NCBI RefSeq assembly: GCF_014489575.1 | Contig: NZ_CP060789.1 | Coordinates: 1,240,001 to 1,304,000, forward strand | Direction of reading: 5' to 3' | Source of the DNA: Tessaracoccus defluvii | GTDB lineage: Bacteria; Actinomycetota; Actinomycetes; Propionibacteriales; Propionibacteriaceae | DNA: 64,000 nucleotides | Shown: positions 10,460 to 22,236 of the stretch, piece by piece | How the letters are laid out: the number at the start of each line of letters is the position of its first letter | How positions within the stretch are numbered: position 1 is the first letter of the stretch | Made by a program: the position numbers and the translations under genes | The notes under the pieces: model-generated | What the model was told of the DNA's origin: nothing | The model's database searches: none | The model's input: the letters and a program-made list of their open reading frames with translations, nothing else

Positions 10460-10930
10460 ATGAGGCTTGCCTATCACCACGTCTATGCCGCCGCCCCCGA
10501 GCGTGTCGTCGCGCTGTTCCGCACGCAGGGTTTCATCGAGGACGTCGCCGCGCACGCCGGCGCGCTCGAGCACGCGGTCTCCATCCAGGGCGACACGACC
10601 ACCCTGATCATGGTGCTGCCGGTCCCCGAACACCTGACGAAGTTCGTGGGGAGTTCGTTGCGGCTGGAGCAGGTGTTCACGTTCGGCGTGGCGGAGCCCG
10701 ACGGCACCGTCAACGGCGCGGTCAAGGGTTCGGTTCCCGGCATGCCCGTCGACATTGACGCCGTCGCCGTCCTGCGGCCCGTCGCCGCCACCACCGAGGC
10801 CGAGTTCACCGGCGAGCTGCGCGTCAGGATCCCGCTCGTGGGCAAGAAGGTCGAGGCGCAGGTCGAGCCGTTCGTCCGCGACGCCTTCGCCGGCCTCGAG
10901 CGACGCGCCGCCGACTGGCTGACCCGCTGA
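10460..10930 (+). CDS. DUF2505 domain-containing protein
   Basis: A 156-residue protein with the polyketide cyclase/START-like fold expected of DUF2505. It opens with a helix-plus-strand segment (MRLAYHHVYAAAPERVVALF) and closes with an amphipathic helix (FVRDAFAGLERRAADWL). No catalytic residues are evident. The family is common in actinobacteria and of unknown role; a hydrophobic ligand pocket is inferred from the fold class only. Confidence 0.8.
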   Translation: MRLAYHHVYAAAPERVVALFRTQGFIEDVAAHAGALEHAVSIQGDTTTLIMVLPVPEHLTKFVGSSLRLEQVFTFGVAEPDGTVNGAVKGSVPGMPVDIDAVAVLRPVAATTEAEFTGELRVRIPLVGKKVEAQVEPFVRDAFAGLERRAADWLTR

Positions 10931-10944
10931 GCCGGGGCCCGGTC

Positions 10945-11160
10945 TCAGGCCGGGCCGACGACGAACCCGTCCCCGACGACGTGCCGCCTGGCCTCGTCGG
11001 GCCCGGCGTCCGTCAGCAGCAGGAACACGACCTCCTCGTCGTCGTCCTCCCCCAGGAACCGCTCCCGGGCCCGCTCGACGTGGTGTCCGGCCGCCTCGAG
11101 CGCCAGGAGGGTCGCGTCGGCGTCGTCGTCCTCGTGGAACGAGATCGTCGTCGGGCGCAC
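10945..11160 (-). CDS. Small acidic protein in the Ku operon
   Basis: A 71-residue acidic protein (HEDDDADATLLALEAAGHH, EDDDEEVVFLLL), read from a GTG at 11160 that lies four bases after the ku stop codon. It has no signal peptide or membrane segment. I do not recognise a named family. The tight spacing behind ku suggests cotranscription, so a role linked to end joining is possible but only by position. It could instead be a free-standing small regulatory protein. Confidence 0.6.
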   Translation of the reverse strand: MRPTTISFHEDDDADATLLALEAAGHHVERARERFLGEDDDEEVVFLLLTDAGPDEARRHVVGDGFVVGPA

Positions 11161-11164
11161 CAGG

Positions 11165-11974
11165 TCAGCCCGCCTTCGGGGCGGCGGCTTCCTCGCGGCG
11201 CTTCCGCGCGGCCTCGACGGACGCCTTGAGCGCAGCCATCAGGTCGACGACGTCGCCTGCCGGGGCCGAGGTGTCCGGCGCCTCCGGCATCGCGGTACCC
11301 GCGAGCTTGGCCGTGACGACCTCCAACAGCGCCTCCCTGTAGGAGTCGGTGTAGGCCGCCGGATCGAAGGTGCCTTCGAGCTGCCCGATCAGGAGCTTGG
11401 CCATCTCCATCTCGGCATCGCTGACGGTGACCTCGGCGGACGGTTCCGCGAACGCGCCGTCGCGCAGTTCGTCCGGCCAGTACATGGTGTGCAGCAGGAG
11501 CAGGTCGTCCTTGGGACGGATCAGCGCGAGCGATTCGCGGGACCGCAACGCGACCTTGACGACGGCCACCTTGCCCTCCTTCGCCAGCGCCTCCCGCAGC
11601 AGGACGTACGGCTTCTGACCGGCTGCCTCCGCCTCCAGGAAATAGGTGCGCTGGAAGAACGTCGGATCGACCTCCGCCTCGTCGACGAACTGCACGACGT
11701 CGACGGCCCGCAGCGTGCTCAGGGGCAGGTTGGCGAAGTCGTCGTCCGTGAGGATCGCCATTCTGCCGTCGGAGGACTCGAATCCCTTGGCGATGTCGGC
11801 GAACGTGACGACCTCTCCGCATTTCTCGCACACCCGCTGATAGCGGATGCGTCCGCCGTCGCTCGAGTGGATCTGCCGGAAGCTGACGTCCTTGTCCTCG
11901 GTGGCTCCGTAGACCTTGACGGGGATGGAGACCAGGCCGAAGGACACGGCTCCCTTCCAGATGGATCGGGGCAT
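11165..11974 (-). CDS. ku: Non-homologous end joining protein Ku
   Basis: Bacterial Ku of 269 residues that forms a ring homodimer on DNA ends and recruits LigD. The N-terminus MPRSIWKGAVSFGLVSIPVK and the block KPYVLLREAL are diagnostic, as is the CEKCGEVV pair. A short lysine/arginine-rich tail follows residue 235. The gene lies between DUF6912 (one-base gap upstream) and a small acidic protein (four bases downstream), forming an operon. The stand-alone LigD polymerase at 4779-5720 is a likely functional partner. No NHEJ ligase domain is seen in the window. Confidence 0.95.
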   Translation of the reverse strand: MPRSIWKGAVSFGLVSIPVKVYGATEDKDVSFRQIHSSDGGRIRYQRVCEKCGEVVTFADIAKGFESSDGRMAILTDDDFANLPLSTLRAVDVVQFVDEAEVDPTFFQRTYFLEAEAAGQKPYVLLREALAKEGKVAVVKVALRSRESLALIRPKDDLLLLHTMYWPDELRDGAFAEPSAEVTVSDAEMEMAKLLIGQLEGTFDPAAYTDSYREALLEVVTAKLAGTAMPEAPDTSAPAGDVVDLMAALKASVEAARKRREEAAAPKAG

Positions 11975-11975
11975 G

Positions 11976-12452
11976 TCAGCCTTCCTTTCCTCGCCTGAAC
12001 TCGACGACGTCGTTGTGCAGGAGGTCGTGGTCGCGGAGCAGGGCCTGCACCGCAGGCTGCTCCCAGGCCTCGTCGATGGACATGCCGTGGCAGGCGGCCG
12101 CGGCAGCTGTGATGTCGATGCCCGGCTCGTCGGCGAACCAGGCGGTGATGGCTGTGGTCGGCAGTCTGGTCAGCAGGATCTCGCCGTTCGGCGAGTCCTC
12201 GCCGGGCTGGACGAGATCGGCCGGCACATCGGCGACGACGATCAGCCGCTCGCCGTTGGCGGCGAGGCCTGCGACGCTCGCCAGCACGAGGGCCGCATAC
12301 TCGGCGTCCTCGGAGTCGGTGGCGTCGTAGCCCAACTCCTCCAGCAGGTCGTCGGTGACCGCGTAGGCGGTGCGGTCGGCGAACGTGACGGCCCCGGCAA
12401 GGACGTCGAGCTCGGCTGCGGAGACGGGGATGAACACCAGTTGACGCTTCAC
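11976..12452 (-). CDS. DUF6912-like hypothetical protein
   Basis: A 158-residue protein beginning MKRQLVFIPVSAAELDVL and ending with a short basic tail. It resembles an actinobacterial family of unknown function (DUF6912 is my best match from memory). No catalytic motif or membrane segment is seen. Its stop codon is one base from the ku start, so the two are probably cotranslated. Its own start is divergent from the lipoprotein gene at 12505. Confidence 0.65.
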   Translation of the reverse strand: MKRQLVFIPVSAAELDVLAGAVTFADRTAYAVTDDLLEELGYDATDSEDAEYAALVLASVAGLAANGERLIVVADVPADLVQPGEDSPNGEILLTRLPTTAITAWFADEPGIDITAAAAACHGMSIDEAWEQPAVQALLRDHDLLHNDVVEFRRGKEG

Positions 12453-12504
12453 AGGAGCAAGCCTAGGTGCAGGCGTCCCACTTTCGGGCTAGGTTCGGGG
12501 TGCC

Positions 12505-12837
12505 ATGAAGAAGATGCTTGTCTGTGTCGTGTTGTCGTTGTCCCTGTTCCTGACGTCCTGCGGGGCACCGAAGGACGTTCCGCCGCAGACCTTCGAGCTG
12601 TCGGTGACCTCCCCTGCCGCTCCCACCCAGAAGGTCGAGGTGGCACTCGGCGCGGAGTTGACGCTGCGGATCACCACCCCCGTGGACGACGCCGTCCACG
12701 TGCACGGGTACGAGATCGAGAAGGACCTGCCGGCCGGGCAGCCGACCGACATCGTGTTCGTCGCGAACATGGCCGGTAGCTACGAGGTGGAGTCACACAT
12801 CACCGACGCCGTCTGGCTGACCCTGGTCGTTTCGTGA
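12505..12837 (+). CDS. Cupredoxin-like lipoprotein
   Basis: A 110-residue exported lipoprotein. The signal peptide MKKMLVCVVLSLSLFLTSC ends in a lipobox, with the cysteine at residue 19 as the lipidation site. The mature part (VHVHGYEIEKDLPAGQPTD) looks like a small cupredoxin-type beta sandwich, as in the EfeO N-domain. HVHGYE could be part of a metal site, but a full copper ligand set is not obvious. It overlaps the following membrane protein gene by GTGA, so the two are translationally coupled. Confidence 0.8.
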   Translation: MKKMLVCVVLSLSLFLTSCGAPKDVPPQTFELSVTSPAAPTQKVEVALGAELTLRITTPVDDAVHVHGYEIEKDLPAGQPTDIVFVANMAGSYEVESHITDAVWLTLVVS

Positions 12838-14105
12838 TCCTCCTCCACGGCATCGCGTCGCGGCACGATCTGCCGTTGCCGTTGCCGCTCGTGCTGGCGG
12901 GCGCCGCTGTCGTCCTGATCATCACCTTCTGGGTGGCGCTGTTCGCGTGGCGCACGTCGCGCTACGAGGAGGAGGAGGGCAGGGAGCTGCCCCGGCTGAG
13001 CCGGTTCATCGACTCGCCGGCCGTGTCGCGCACCCTGCGCCTCGCCGTGGGCGTCGTCTGGCTGGTGGCCGCCGCCGCACTCTTCCTCGGCGTCGACCGG
13101 ATCGACAACCCCGCGATCGGCTTCGTCTACGTGTGGCTGTGGGTGGGTCTGGTGCCTGTCGCGCTCCTCCTGGGAGGCGTCTACGAACGGAGCAATCCCT
13201 GGCGGCTGCTGTTCGCCGCCCGCGGAGCCACCTCCCCGACGTGGCGGGCCCCCGAGGCCCAGCGTCGGGCCTCGGTGCTCCCGGCCGCCGCGGCCGCCCT
13301 GGTGTTCAGCTACCTCGAGCTGGCCCAGCCGGGCGGGGCGACGCTGCCTGTCCTGCGGTGGTTCGCCCTCGCTTGGGCCGCGTGGATGGTCATCGGCACG
13401 CTCGTCGCGCCGGCATGGATCGGCAGGGCCGACCCGTTCGAGGCGTACGCGTCCGCCGTCGCCCGGCTCTCCCCCTGGGCCCGTTCCAAGCGCGGCGTGC
13501 TGATGTGGACCAACCCGCTGCGGAACCTGGCGTCCTGGAAGGCCCCGCGACACCTGACGGCGCTGGCCAGCGTCCTGCTGGGTGCCACGCTCTTCGACGC
13601 GGTCTCCAACACGGCCGCGTGGGTGCGGGCCACGCAGGGCCTGGGCACGGGCGTGTGGCCCCTCGCCACCGGCATGCTGCTCGTGTGCGTGGGCGGCGTC
13701 TACGGCCTGTTCCGCCTCGGCACCCTGAGCTACCGGGAGCTGCGGGCCGATGACCTGGCCCCGGGGCTGATCCCTCTGGTGGTCGGGTACGCGCTGGCGC
13801 ACTACGGAACCATGCTCTACCTGGAGGGTCAGCGGACCCTGTTCCGGTTCAGCGACCCTCTCGGCCGCGGCTGGAATGTGCTCGGCCTGATCGAGGCCGC
13901 CCCCCACACCGCACTGTTCGGCGTCCCGACACTCGTCGCCGTCGTGCAGGTGGGGCTGATCGTCGGAGGCCATGCGCTCGGGGTGCTGGTCAGCCACGAC
14001 ATCGCCCTGCGTTCCGGCGTGTCGGGCGTGCGGCCTCACCTGCCGCTTCTGCTGGTGATGGTCGTGTTCACCGTCGGCGGCCTGCTGCTGATGTTCGGCG
14101 GCTGA
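12834..14105 (+). CDS. Multi-pass integral membrane protein
   Basis: A 423-residue protein with about nine to ten hydrophobic helices, starting at a GTG that overlaps the lipoprotein stop. The opening MILLHGIASRHDLPLPLPL and the later VGYALAHYGTMLYLEGQ are recognisable from an actinobacterial family that databases sometimes label 'fenitrothion hydrolase'. I see no hydrolase motif, and that label is doubtful. The histidine-containing helices and the cupredoxin-like partner suggest metal or redox work at the membrane. This is inference. Confidence 0.75.
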   Translation: MILLHGIASRHDLPLPLPLVLAGAAVVLIITFWVALFAWRTSRYEEEEGRELPRLSRFIDSPAVSRTLRLAVGVVWLVAAAALFLGVDRIDNPAIGFVYVWLWVGLVPVALLLGGVYERSNPWRLLFAARGATSPTWRAPEAQRRASVLPAAAAALVFSYLELAQPGGATLPVLRWFALAWAAWMVIGTLVAPAWIGRADPFEAYASAVARLSPWARSKRGVLMWTNPLRNLASWKAPRHLTALASVLLGATLFDAVSNTAAWVRATQGLGTGVWPLATGMLLVCVGGVYGLFRLGTLSYRELRADDLAPGLIPLVVGYALAHYGTMLYLEGQRTLFRFSDPLGRGWNVLGLIEAAPHTALFGVPTLVAVVQVGLIVGGHALGVLVSHDIALRSGVSGVRPHLPLLLVMVVFTVGGLLLMFGG

Positions 14106-14216
14106 CCGCCGGCAGGTGTTGTCCGGGGTCGCCTCGACGTTGTCCGGAGGCGGTTCGTGTTGTCAAGAGGCTCCGCGGCAGGAGCCGGGCGGCGGTGGCG
14201 CTCCTAGCGTCACCCC

Positions 14217-14615
14217 ATGCAAGCCACGATCCGTCCGGTCCGCGAGAGCATCGCGGTCATCCCTGCCCCGGCCGTGCGCGTCCCGCACGAGCCCGCCCCA
14301 CGACCCGCCGCCGCCCTCATCATCGCGCTCATCGAGACGATGTCCGGACGCCGGGCCCTGCACCAGGTGCGCCGTCACGCGTCCGCCTGCGCGTTCCAGC
14401 AGCTGGCCACGTTCGTCGACTCCAGGCTGCTGCATGCCGCCCGCGTCTTCCGGATGCGCACCCAGATGCCGACCCCGGAATCGGTCGAAGCGGCCGTCAC
14501 ACTGCTGTGCGACGGCCGCTTCGTGGCCTGCGTTGTCCGTCTCGACGTGACGGACGGGCGCTGGGCGTGCAGCGAGCTGACGGTGTTGACACCGGCCGCG
14601 CTCGCCGCCGCCTAG
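14217..14615 (+). CDS. Rv3235 family protein
   Basis: A 132-residue protein of the small actinobacterial family named after Rv3235, which lies near secA in mycobacteria too. The recognisable core is ALIIALIETMSGRRALHQVR followed by RVFRMRTQMPTPESVEAAVT. No enzymatic motif is visible. It runs convergent with secA, and only five bases separate the two stop codons. Confidence 0.75.
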   Translation: MQATIRPVRESIAVIPAPAVRVPHEPAPRPAAALIIALIETMSGRRALHQVRRHASACAFQQLATFVDSRLLHAARVFRMRTQMPTPESVEAAVTLLCDGRFVACVVRLDVTDGRWACSELTVLTPAALAAA

Positions 14616-14620
14616 CTGTC

Positions 14621-17410
<2,790 letters not shown>

Positions 17411-17520
17411 GAGGTCAGTCCTTCTTCTGGTCCGTCGACCGCCGAGCGGTCATACCGCCTGCCATCCTATCGCCCGACGGCAAGCGCGCCTACCACAAGC
17501 CGGGGAAGTCTGGACATGCG

Positions 17521-17553
17521 GCGGCGCCCGCCGGTACTACCGACGGGCGCCGC
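17521..17553 (-). terminator. Hairpin downstream of hpf
   Basis: A 10-bp perfect stem (GCGGCGCCCG with its complement) encloses a smaller CGGT/ACCG stem. It lies 14 bases past the hpf stop and before the secA start. It lacks a long U run, so termination may be partial and let secA be read through. Confidence 0.6.
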
Positions 17554-17567
17554 AGGATCGAGCGGGA

Positions 17568-18170
17568 TCAGCCGACGTTCAGGTGGATCACGCCGTAGTT
17601 GTACGCCTTGCGACGGTAGACGACGGCCGGGCGTCCCGACTCCGCGTCCTGGTAGAGGAAGAAGTCGTGGCCGACCAGTTCCATCTCGTCGAGCGCCTGG
17701 GCCAAGGTGAGAGGGACGGCGTCGAACTCCTTCTCGCGCACGACCAGGGGTCCGTCCCCGGTCACGACGAGGCCGGCGACGTTGCGGGTCTCCACCCCGT
17801 TCTCGTCCGAGGTGCCTTCGCTGAGTGGCGAGACGAGGTCGGCGGCGGACGCGAGGCGGAGTCCACGATGCGTCTTGCGGCGGTCGGCTGCCTTCCTGAG
17901 CTGGCTCTTCAGCCGATCGAAGGCCATCTCGAAGGCCTGCGTCTTGTCGCTTGCCTTGGCCTCGGCCCGGATCACGGGCCCACGGCTCCGAAGAGTCAAC
18001 TGGACGGTGACGGCGTCGGAGGGATCCTTGGTGTTGTCGGAGGCGCTGAACTCGGCCTCGACACGAATGACACGGTCCCGCAATCGCTCGATCGTGGTGA
18101 GTCGCTCGCTCACGAGTTCCCGCAACTGCGGGCTGACCGTGCAGTGTCGACCGGTGACGACGATGTCCAT
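17568..18170 (-). CDS. hpf: Ribosome hibernation-promoting factor, long form
   Basis: A 200-residue ribosome-associated inhibitor that dimerises 70S ribosomes in stationary phase. The N-terminal domain (MDIVVTGRHCTVSPQLREL) and the C-terminal dimerisation domain (GHDFFLYQDAESGRPAVVYR) are both present, which marks the long form. It sits between comF and secA as in mycobacteria. Confidence 0.93.
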   Translation of the reverse strand: MDIVVTGRHCTVSPQLRELVSERLTTIERLRDRVIRVEAEFSASDNTKDPSDAVTVQLTLRSRGPVIRAEAKASDKTQAFEMAFDRLKSQLRKAADRRKTHRGLRLASAADLVSPLSEGTSDENGVETRNVAGLVVTGDGPLVVREKEFDAVPLTLAQALDEMELVGHDFFLYQDAESGRPAVVYRRKAYNYGVIHLNVG

Positions 18171-18293
18171 ACATTCCTCCGTCTGCTCGGGGCCCCGGAG
18201 GGCCCTTCCTGTCCGCAGTGCTCCCTGCGGGTGGAACGCAGTCGCCGCAGGTTATCCGGTTGAACGGGCCTGCGGCGTCTCCATGCAGTAACG

Positions 18294-18953
18294 CTACCGT
18301 GCTTTGCCAGCAGGTGCAGGCAATGCCAGGCCGGGAGTTCCCGCTTCCGCCAGGAGCACCACGCCGACCGGTGTCGCGCCGGCGGCCTTCAGCGCCCTGC
18401 ACGCCTCACGGATGGTCGCGCCGGTGGTGACGATGTCGTCGACCAGGAGCACGGGCCCGGCATGGGGGCGCCCCGCATGGTGCCGTCGAGATTCCTTCTG
18501 CGGTCGTCGCGCCCCAGTCCGGCCTGATCCCGGCCCTTGTCGGCGCGCCGCAGGATCCGCGCCACGGGCACCCCCGAGGCCCTTCCGGCGACCTTCGCAA
18601 GGTGGCCGACGTGGTCGAAGCCGCGCTGGCGCACCGCAGCCGGGCGCGAGGGCAGGGGGACCAGCACCGTGCCCGGGGCCGGGTCCAGCGTGTCGACGGC
18701 GCCTGCGAGGAGCCGTCCCAACGGCCGACCGAGGCCCAGGCCCCCTCATCCTTGTAGCGCGGGATGATGCGGGCCATGAGCGGCCGGTAGTCGGCCACGG
18801 CGACGGCGGGGACCCCGAGTTGCTCCGTCACGGTGTGTGGTGGTCCGGCGAGCGCAGCGAGGCAGGCCCGGCACAGACCCCACCCCGGCCGGTCGCAGCC
18901 GGGGCAGCCTGCCCGAACAGCAGGTCGGCGGCGGCGTCGCGGAAGGTGAGCAT
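18294..18953 (-). pseudogene. ComF family phosphoribosyltransferase, frameshifted
   Basis: A ComF-type protein of about 220 residues requiring three frames. Segments in order are MLTFRDAAADLLFG, the zinc pair CPGCDRPGWGLCRAC with PRYKDEGAW, then LVPLPSRPAAVRQRGFDH, then the PRPP loop VLLVDDIVTTGAT. The shifts are near 18,910, 18,722 and 18,470, mostly in G/C runs. The expected order between lpqB and hpf is preserved. In competent bacteria ComF takes part in DNA uptake; in actinobacteria the role is uncertain. Multiple breaks suggest a real pseudogene or a poorly sequenced stretch. Confidence 0.8.
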
Positions 18954-19000
18954 GACACGTTGTGGGTCGGGCGCGGGCGGACCTCCCGCCGTCCACAGGG

Positions 19001-20686
19001 TCAGCCACTGAACGCGATGGCCGTGATCTCCTCGGCGACCATGGTCCAGCGGGTACGGGCCTCATAGCGCCAGACCGCGCCGCTCTCCGTGTGGGCCGCG
19101 ATGCTGCCACCCCCGAGGCGGGCCTGCGCCGTGACGTCGTCCACTCCCCCGACCAGCGGGCCGATCTCCTCCACCCCGGATCCGTCGGCCTGAGCGGTGT
19201 AGACGGACTGGAGCCCGGCCGCGGCGACCACCACGATGGACGTTTCCGAGGGCCATGCCACCGACCGGACGTCGACGAGTTGTACCCCGCCCGGCGTGGT
19301 CAGCGGCAGCGGAGACGGGCGCGAGACGCTCACCTGGTTCGTGCCCACGATGGTGCCGGTCGTGAGTCGCCGTTCCCCCTGGGAGCCGAGGATCATGACC
19401 ATGCGGGTCCGTGTCGGCGACACCGCGAACCCCTCGAGCCGGCTGCCCTGGGGCACGGTGAGCGACACGGTGCTGACCTGGTGGAGCCGGTCGACGGTGA
19501 GCAACCGGGTCCGGCCCTCCTCGTCGTCACCCAGCAGCCACAGGGTGCCCAGCACGAACTGCGGAGAGCGCAGCTGGGTGAGGCCGGTCGGCACGTCGAC
19601 GCGTTCGCCGTCGACCGGGCCGAGGGTCAGCGACGTGCGGTCGGTGCCGATGAAGGCCATCGTCTCGCCGTCCGCGGAGACGGCGATGTCGGCGACCTCG
19701 GCTGGCGTCGGGAACGGTTCGAACATCCCGTCCTCCCGCAGCCAGCCGGCTTCGGCTCCCTGGATGACAAACAGGTCGGCCCCCACTGCGCGCGACAGCA
19801 CCTGGTAGACGTGTTGGGCGGCGAGTTCGACGACCCCCTCCGCGTTCGCTCCCGGAAGCGCGAAGGGCATCCCGTCCTGGGTCACCAGCAGTCCGGTGAC
19901 GCGCGGAAGCGAGGTGAGGGTCCACAGCAGCTGTGCCCCGAGGAGTCGCCGTTGCTGTTCCCCGAGCTTCGGTTCGAGGCCGGTCAGGTCGACCGTGACG
20001 ATCCCCTGCGAGTCGATGGTGGCTCCCTCGTCACCGAGCATGACGGAGGAGTCGATGGCGCTGTAGACCGGCCCGGCCAGGCTCGCGGGCGGGCCTTTCA
20101 GCAGGGCGTCCACCACCGTGGCCGGGGTCAGCTGGGACTCCGGCAGATGGACGAGGTCGGGCGCGACATGCAGCCCAACACGGCTGACGAAGTACAGGGG
20201 GACCCGTTCGTAGTAGCGCTCGAACAGGTAGCGGGACAGCATGAGACCGGCCGGGGCCGAGCGGATGCGCCACTGCCCGTCCTCCCGGACCAGATCGAAC
20301 GTGAAGTCCATCGACGCCGGGGCGCTGGTGAACCTGCCCGAGGGGTCGAGGGTGCCGATGGTGGTGCCCTCGATCCCCGCGGAGCCCTCGTCTGCGCGCA
20401 CGGCGCCGGTGTAGATCACCGCCGTCGACGTGTCCCACGTCGCTCCCGCCTCAGCCGTGAGGTAGGCCCGCGCGATGGCGTAATCGTCGGCCGGATCGGC
20501 CATCGCCTGCAGGAAGCCCTCGATGAGGCGGGCGGGCGTGACGTCCGTAGCGGGTGGCTGGGGCGCGATGTCGATGCCTCCGGGGCGGTCCGACAGCGGG
20601 ACCTCCTCCACCGGGCCGGAGATGGGGACGGTGGCGCAGCCGGTCGTCAGCAGCGCGAGCAGCAGGGCGGCGATCCAGCGCTTCAT
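19001..20686 (-). CDS. lpqB: Lipoprotein LpqB
   Basis: A 561-residue lipoprotein with signal peptide MKRWIAALLLALLTTGCA and a lipobox cysteine at residue 17. A GerMN-like domain lies near residues 190-290 (YFVSRVGLHVAPDLVHLP, ATVVDALLKGP), and the rest resembles a beta-propeller. In mycobacteria LpqB binds the extracytoplasmic part of MtrB and tunes MtrAB signalling. Its start overlaps the mtrB stop by four bases, so it belongs to the mtrAB operon. Confidence 0.93.
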   Translation of the reverse strand: MKRWIAALLLALLTTGCATVPISGPVEEVPLSDRPGGIDIAPQPPATDVTPARLIEGFLQAMADPADDYAIARAYLTAEAGATWDTSTAVIYTGAVRADEGSAGIEGTTIGTLDPSGRFTSAPASMDFTFDLVREDGQWRIRSAPAGLMLSRYLFERYYERVPLYFVSRVGLHVAPDLVHLPESQLTPATVVDALLKGPPASLAGPVYSAIDSSVMLGDEGATIDSQGIVTVDLTGLEPKLGEQQRRLLGAQLLWTLTSLPRVTGLLVTQDGMPFALPGANAEGVVELAAQHVYQVLSRAVGADLFVIQGAEAGWLREDGMFEPFPTPAEVADIAVSADGETMAFIGTDRTSLTLGPVDGERVDVPTGLTQLRSPQFVLGTLWLLGDDEEGRTRLLTVDRLHQVSTVSLTVPQGSRLEGFAVSPTRTRMVMILGSQGERRLTTGTIVGTNQVSVSRPSPLPLTTPGGVQLVDVRSVAWPSETSIVVVAAAGLQSVYTAQADGSGVEEIGPLVGGVDDVTAQARLGGGSIAAHTESGAVWRYEARTRWTMVAEEITAIAFSG

Positions 20687-22236
20687 CGGCGGGCACCAGC
20701 CTTCCTGTCGGTGGGGATGACCGGCAGCGGGGAGCCGGTCAGCTCCCGCCCCGGGTCACGGGGCAGGGTGAGCCGGAACTGGGCCCCGCGGCCGGGTCTC
20801 CCCCACGCCGTCAGCCAGCCGCGGTGCAGCCGGGCGTCCTCCATGGCGATCGACAGCCCCAGGCCGGAGCCGCCCACGACACGGTTGCGGCTCGGATCGG
20901 CCCGCCAGAAGCGGTCGAACACATGCGCGGCGTCCTCTGGCGCGAAGCCCACGCCGAAGTCCCGCACGGTGATGGCCACGGCCTCGACGTCGGAGGCGAC
21001 GGTGACGCGGATCGGTTGGCCCTCCGCGTGCTCGATGGCGTTGGTGAGCAGGTTGCGGACGATCCTGCGGATGCGGCGACTGTCCACCGCTGCCCTGGTG
21101 TCGGCGTTGCGGTATTCGACGATGACCTCCACCCCCAGGCGCTGCGCCATGGAGCGGGTGGCCTCGACCTCCGCGTCGACGAGGGAGGCGACCTCCACCT
21201 CGTCGGTGGCCAACTCTGCGGCCCCTGCGTCGAAGCGGGAGATCTCGAGCAGGTCGGAGAGCATCAGTTCGAACCGGTCGATCTCCGTGTTCATGAGCTC
21301 GACCGACCGGCGCTGCGTCGGGTCGAAGGATTCGCGTCCGTCGTGCAGCACCTCGGAGGCCATCTTGATCGTCGTCATCGGTGTGCGCAGTTCGTGCGAG
21401 ACGTCGCTGACGAACCGCTGCTGCAGCGTCGACAGCGTCTCCAGTTCCCGGATCCGCTGCTGCAGCTGCCCCGCCATGCGGTTCATCGATCTGGCCAGCG
21501 TCGCGAGGTCCTCGGTGCCACGGACGGGGATCCGCTCGTCGAGCCTGCCGCTGGCGAGCCGCAGGGCGGCCTGGCTGGCACGGCGGACGGGCCGGACCAC
21601 CTGGACGGTGATCAGGTAGGCCACCAGGGTCAGCGCGAGGGTCAGCGCGGCTCCGGTGGCGACGACCGCCCCCTGCAGCGACCGCAGCGTCGACATCTCC
21701 ATGGTCATCGGGAAGATGTAGTAGACGGGGTACCGTTCCCCGTCGGTGCCCAGCAGCGAGGTGCCGATGGCCAGCCCCGGTTCGGGGGTCACGGCCGGGT
21801 CGGTGAAGACGACCTGCGTCGGCGTCACGTACATGCCCTCGCTCGCCTGCACCTGGGTGCGGAGCGCCTCCGGCACCGAGTCGGCCTGGATGCCCGCCGA
21901 CACGAGGCGGGAGGTGGGGGCGTCGATCACGACGCGGTACTGGGCGGACTGGGCAACGGCCAGGTCGGCCAGCCGGTTCAACGACTCGTGCACCGGCGCG
22001 TTGCGCACATCGGGGCTACGCAGTTGCTCCTGCATGAAGGCGTGGACGCCGACCGCCTCGGTGAGTGACGACTCACGCTTCGCCTCGACGACGCCGGCCG
22101 TCGCCTGATTCATGAGCAGCACACCCGCGAGCAGCATGAGCACCACCGAGAGACCGAGCATCGAGATGACCACACGCAGTGGCAGCGAGCGCCACCACAG
22201 TTGAGCGGGGCCTCCCTTAGTCGAGCTGGGATTCAC
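20683..22236 (-). CDS. mtrB: Sensor histidine kinase MtrB
   Basis: A 517-residue membrane kinase. A first transmembrane helix lies near residues 15-40 and a second near 190-210, with a sensor region between them; a HAMP domain follows. The phospho-acceptor His is in FVSDVSHELRTPMTTIK. The ATPase boxes are NLLTNAIEHAEG (N), VRDFGVGFA (G1) and GGSGLGLSIA (G2). It phosphorylates MtrA, which controls cell division and wall genes in actinobacteria. It overlaps mtrA by 20 bases. Confidence 0.95.
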   Translation of the reverse strand: MNPSSTKGGPAQLWWRSLPLRVVISMLGLSVVLMLLAGVLLMNQATAGVVEAKRESSLTEAVGVHAFMQEQLRSPDVRNAPVHESLNRLADLAVAQSAQYRVVIDAPTSRLVSAGIQADSVPEALRTQVQASEGMYVTPTQVVFTDPAVTPEPGLAIGTSLLGTDGERYPVYYIFPMTMEMSTLRSLQGAVVATGAALTLALTLVAYLITVQVVRPVRRASQAALRLASGRLDERIPVRGTEDLATLARSMNRMAGQLQQRIRELETLSTLQQRFVSDVSHELRTPMTTIKMASEVLHDGRESFDPTQRRSVELMNTEIDRFELMLSDLLEISRFDAGAAELATDEVEVASLVDAEVEATRSMAQRLGVEVIVEYRNADTRAAVDSRRIRRIVRNLLTNAIEHAEGQPIRVTVASDVEAVAITVRDFGVGFAPEDAAHVFDRFWRADPSRNRVVGGSGLGLSIAMEDARLHRGWLTAWGRPGRGAQFRLTLPRDPGRELTGSPLPVIPTDRKAGARR

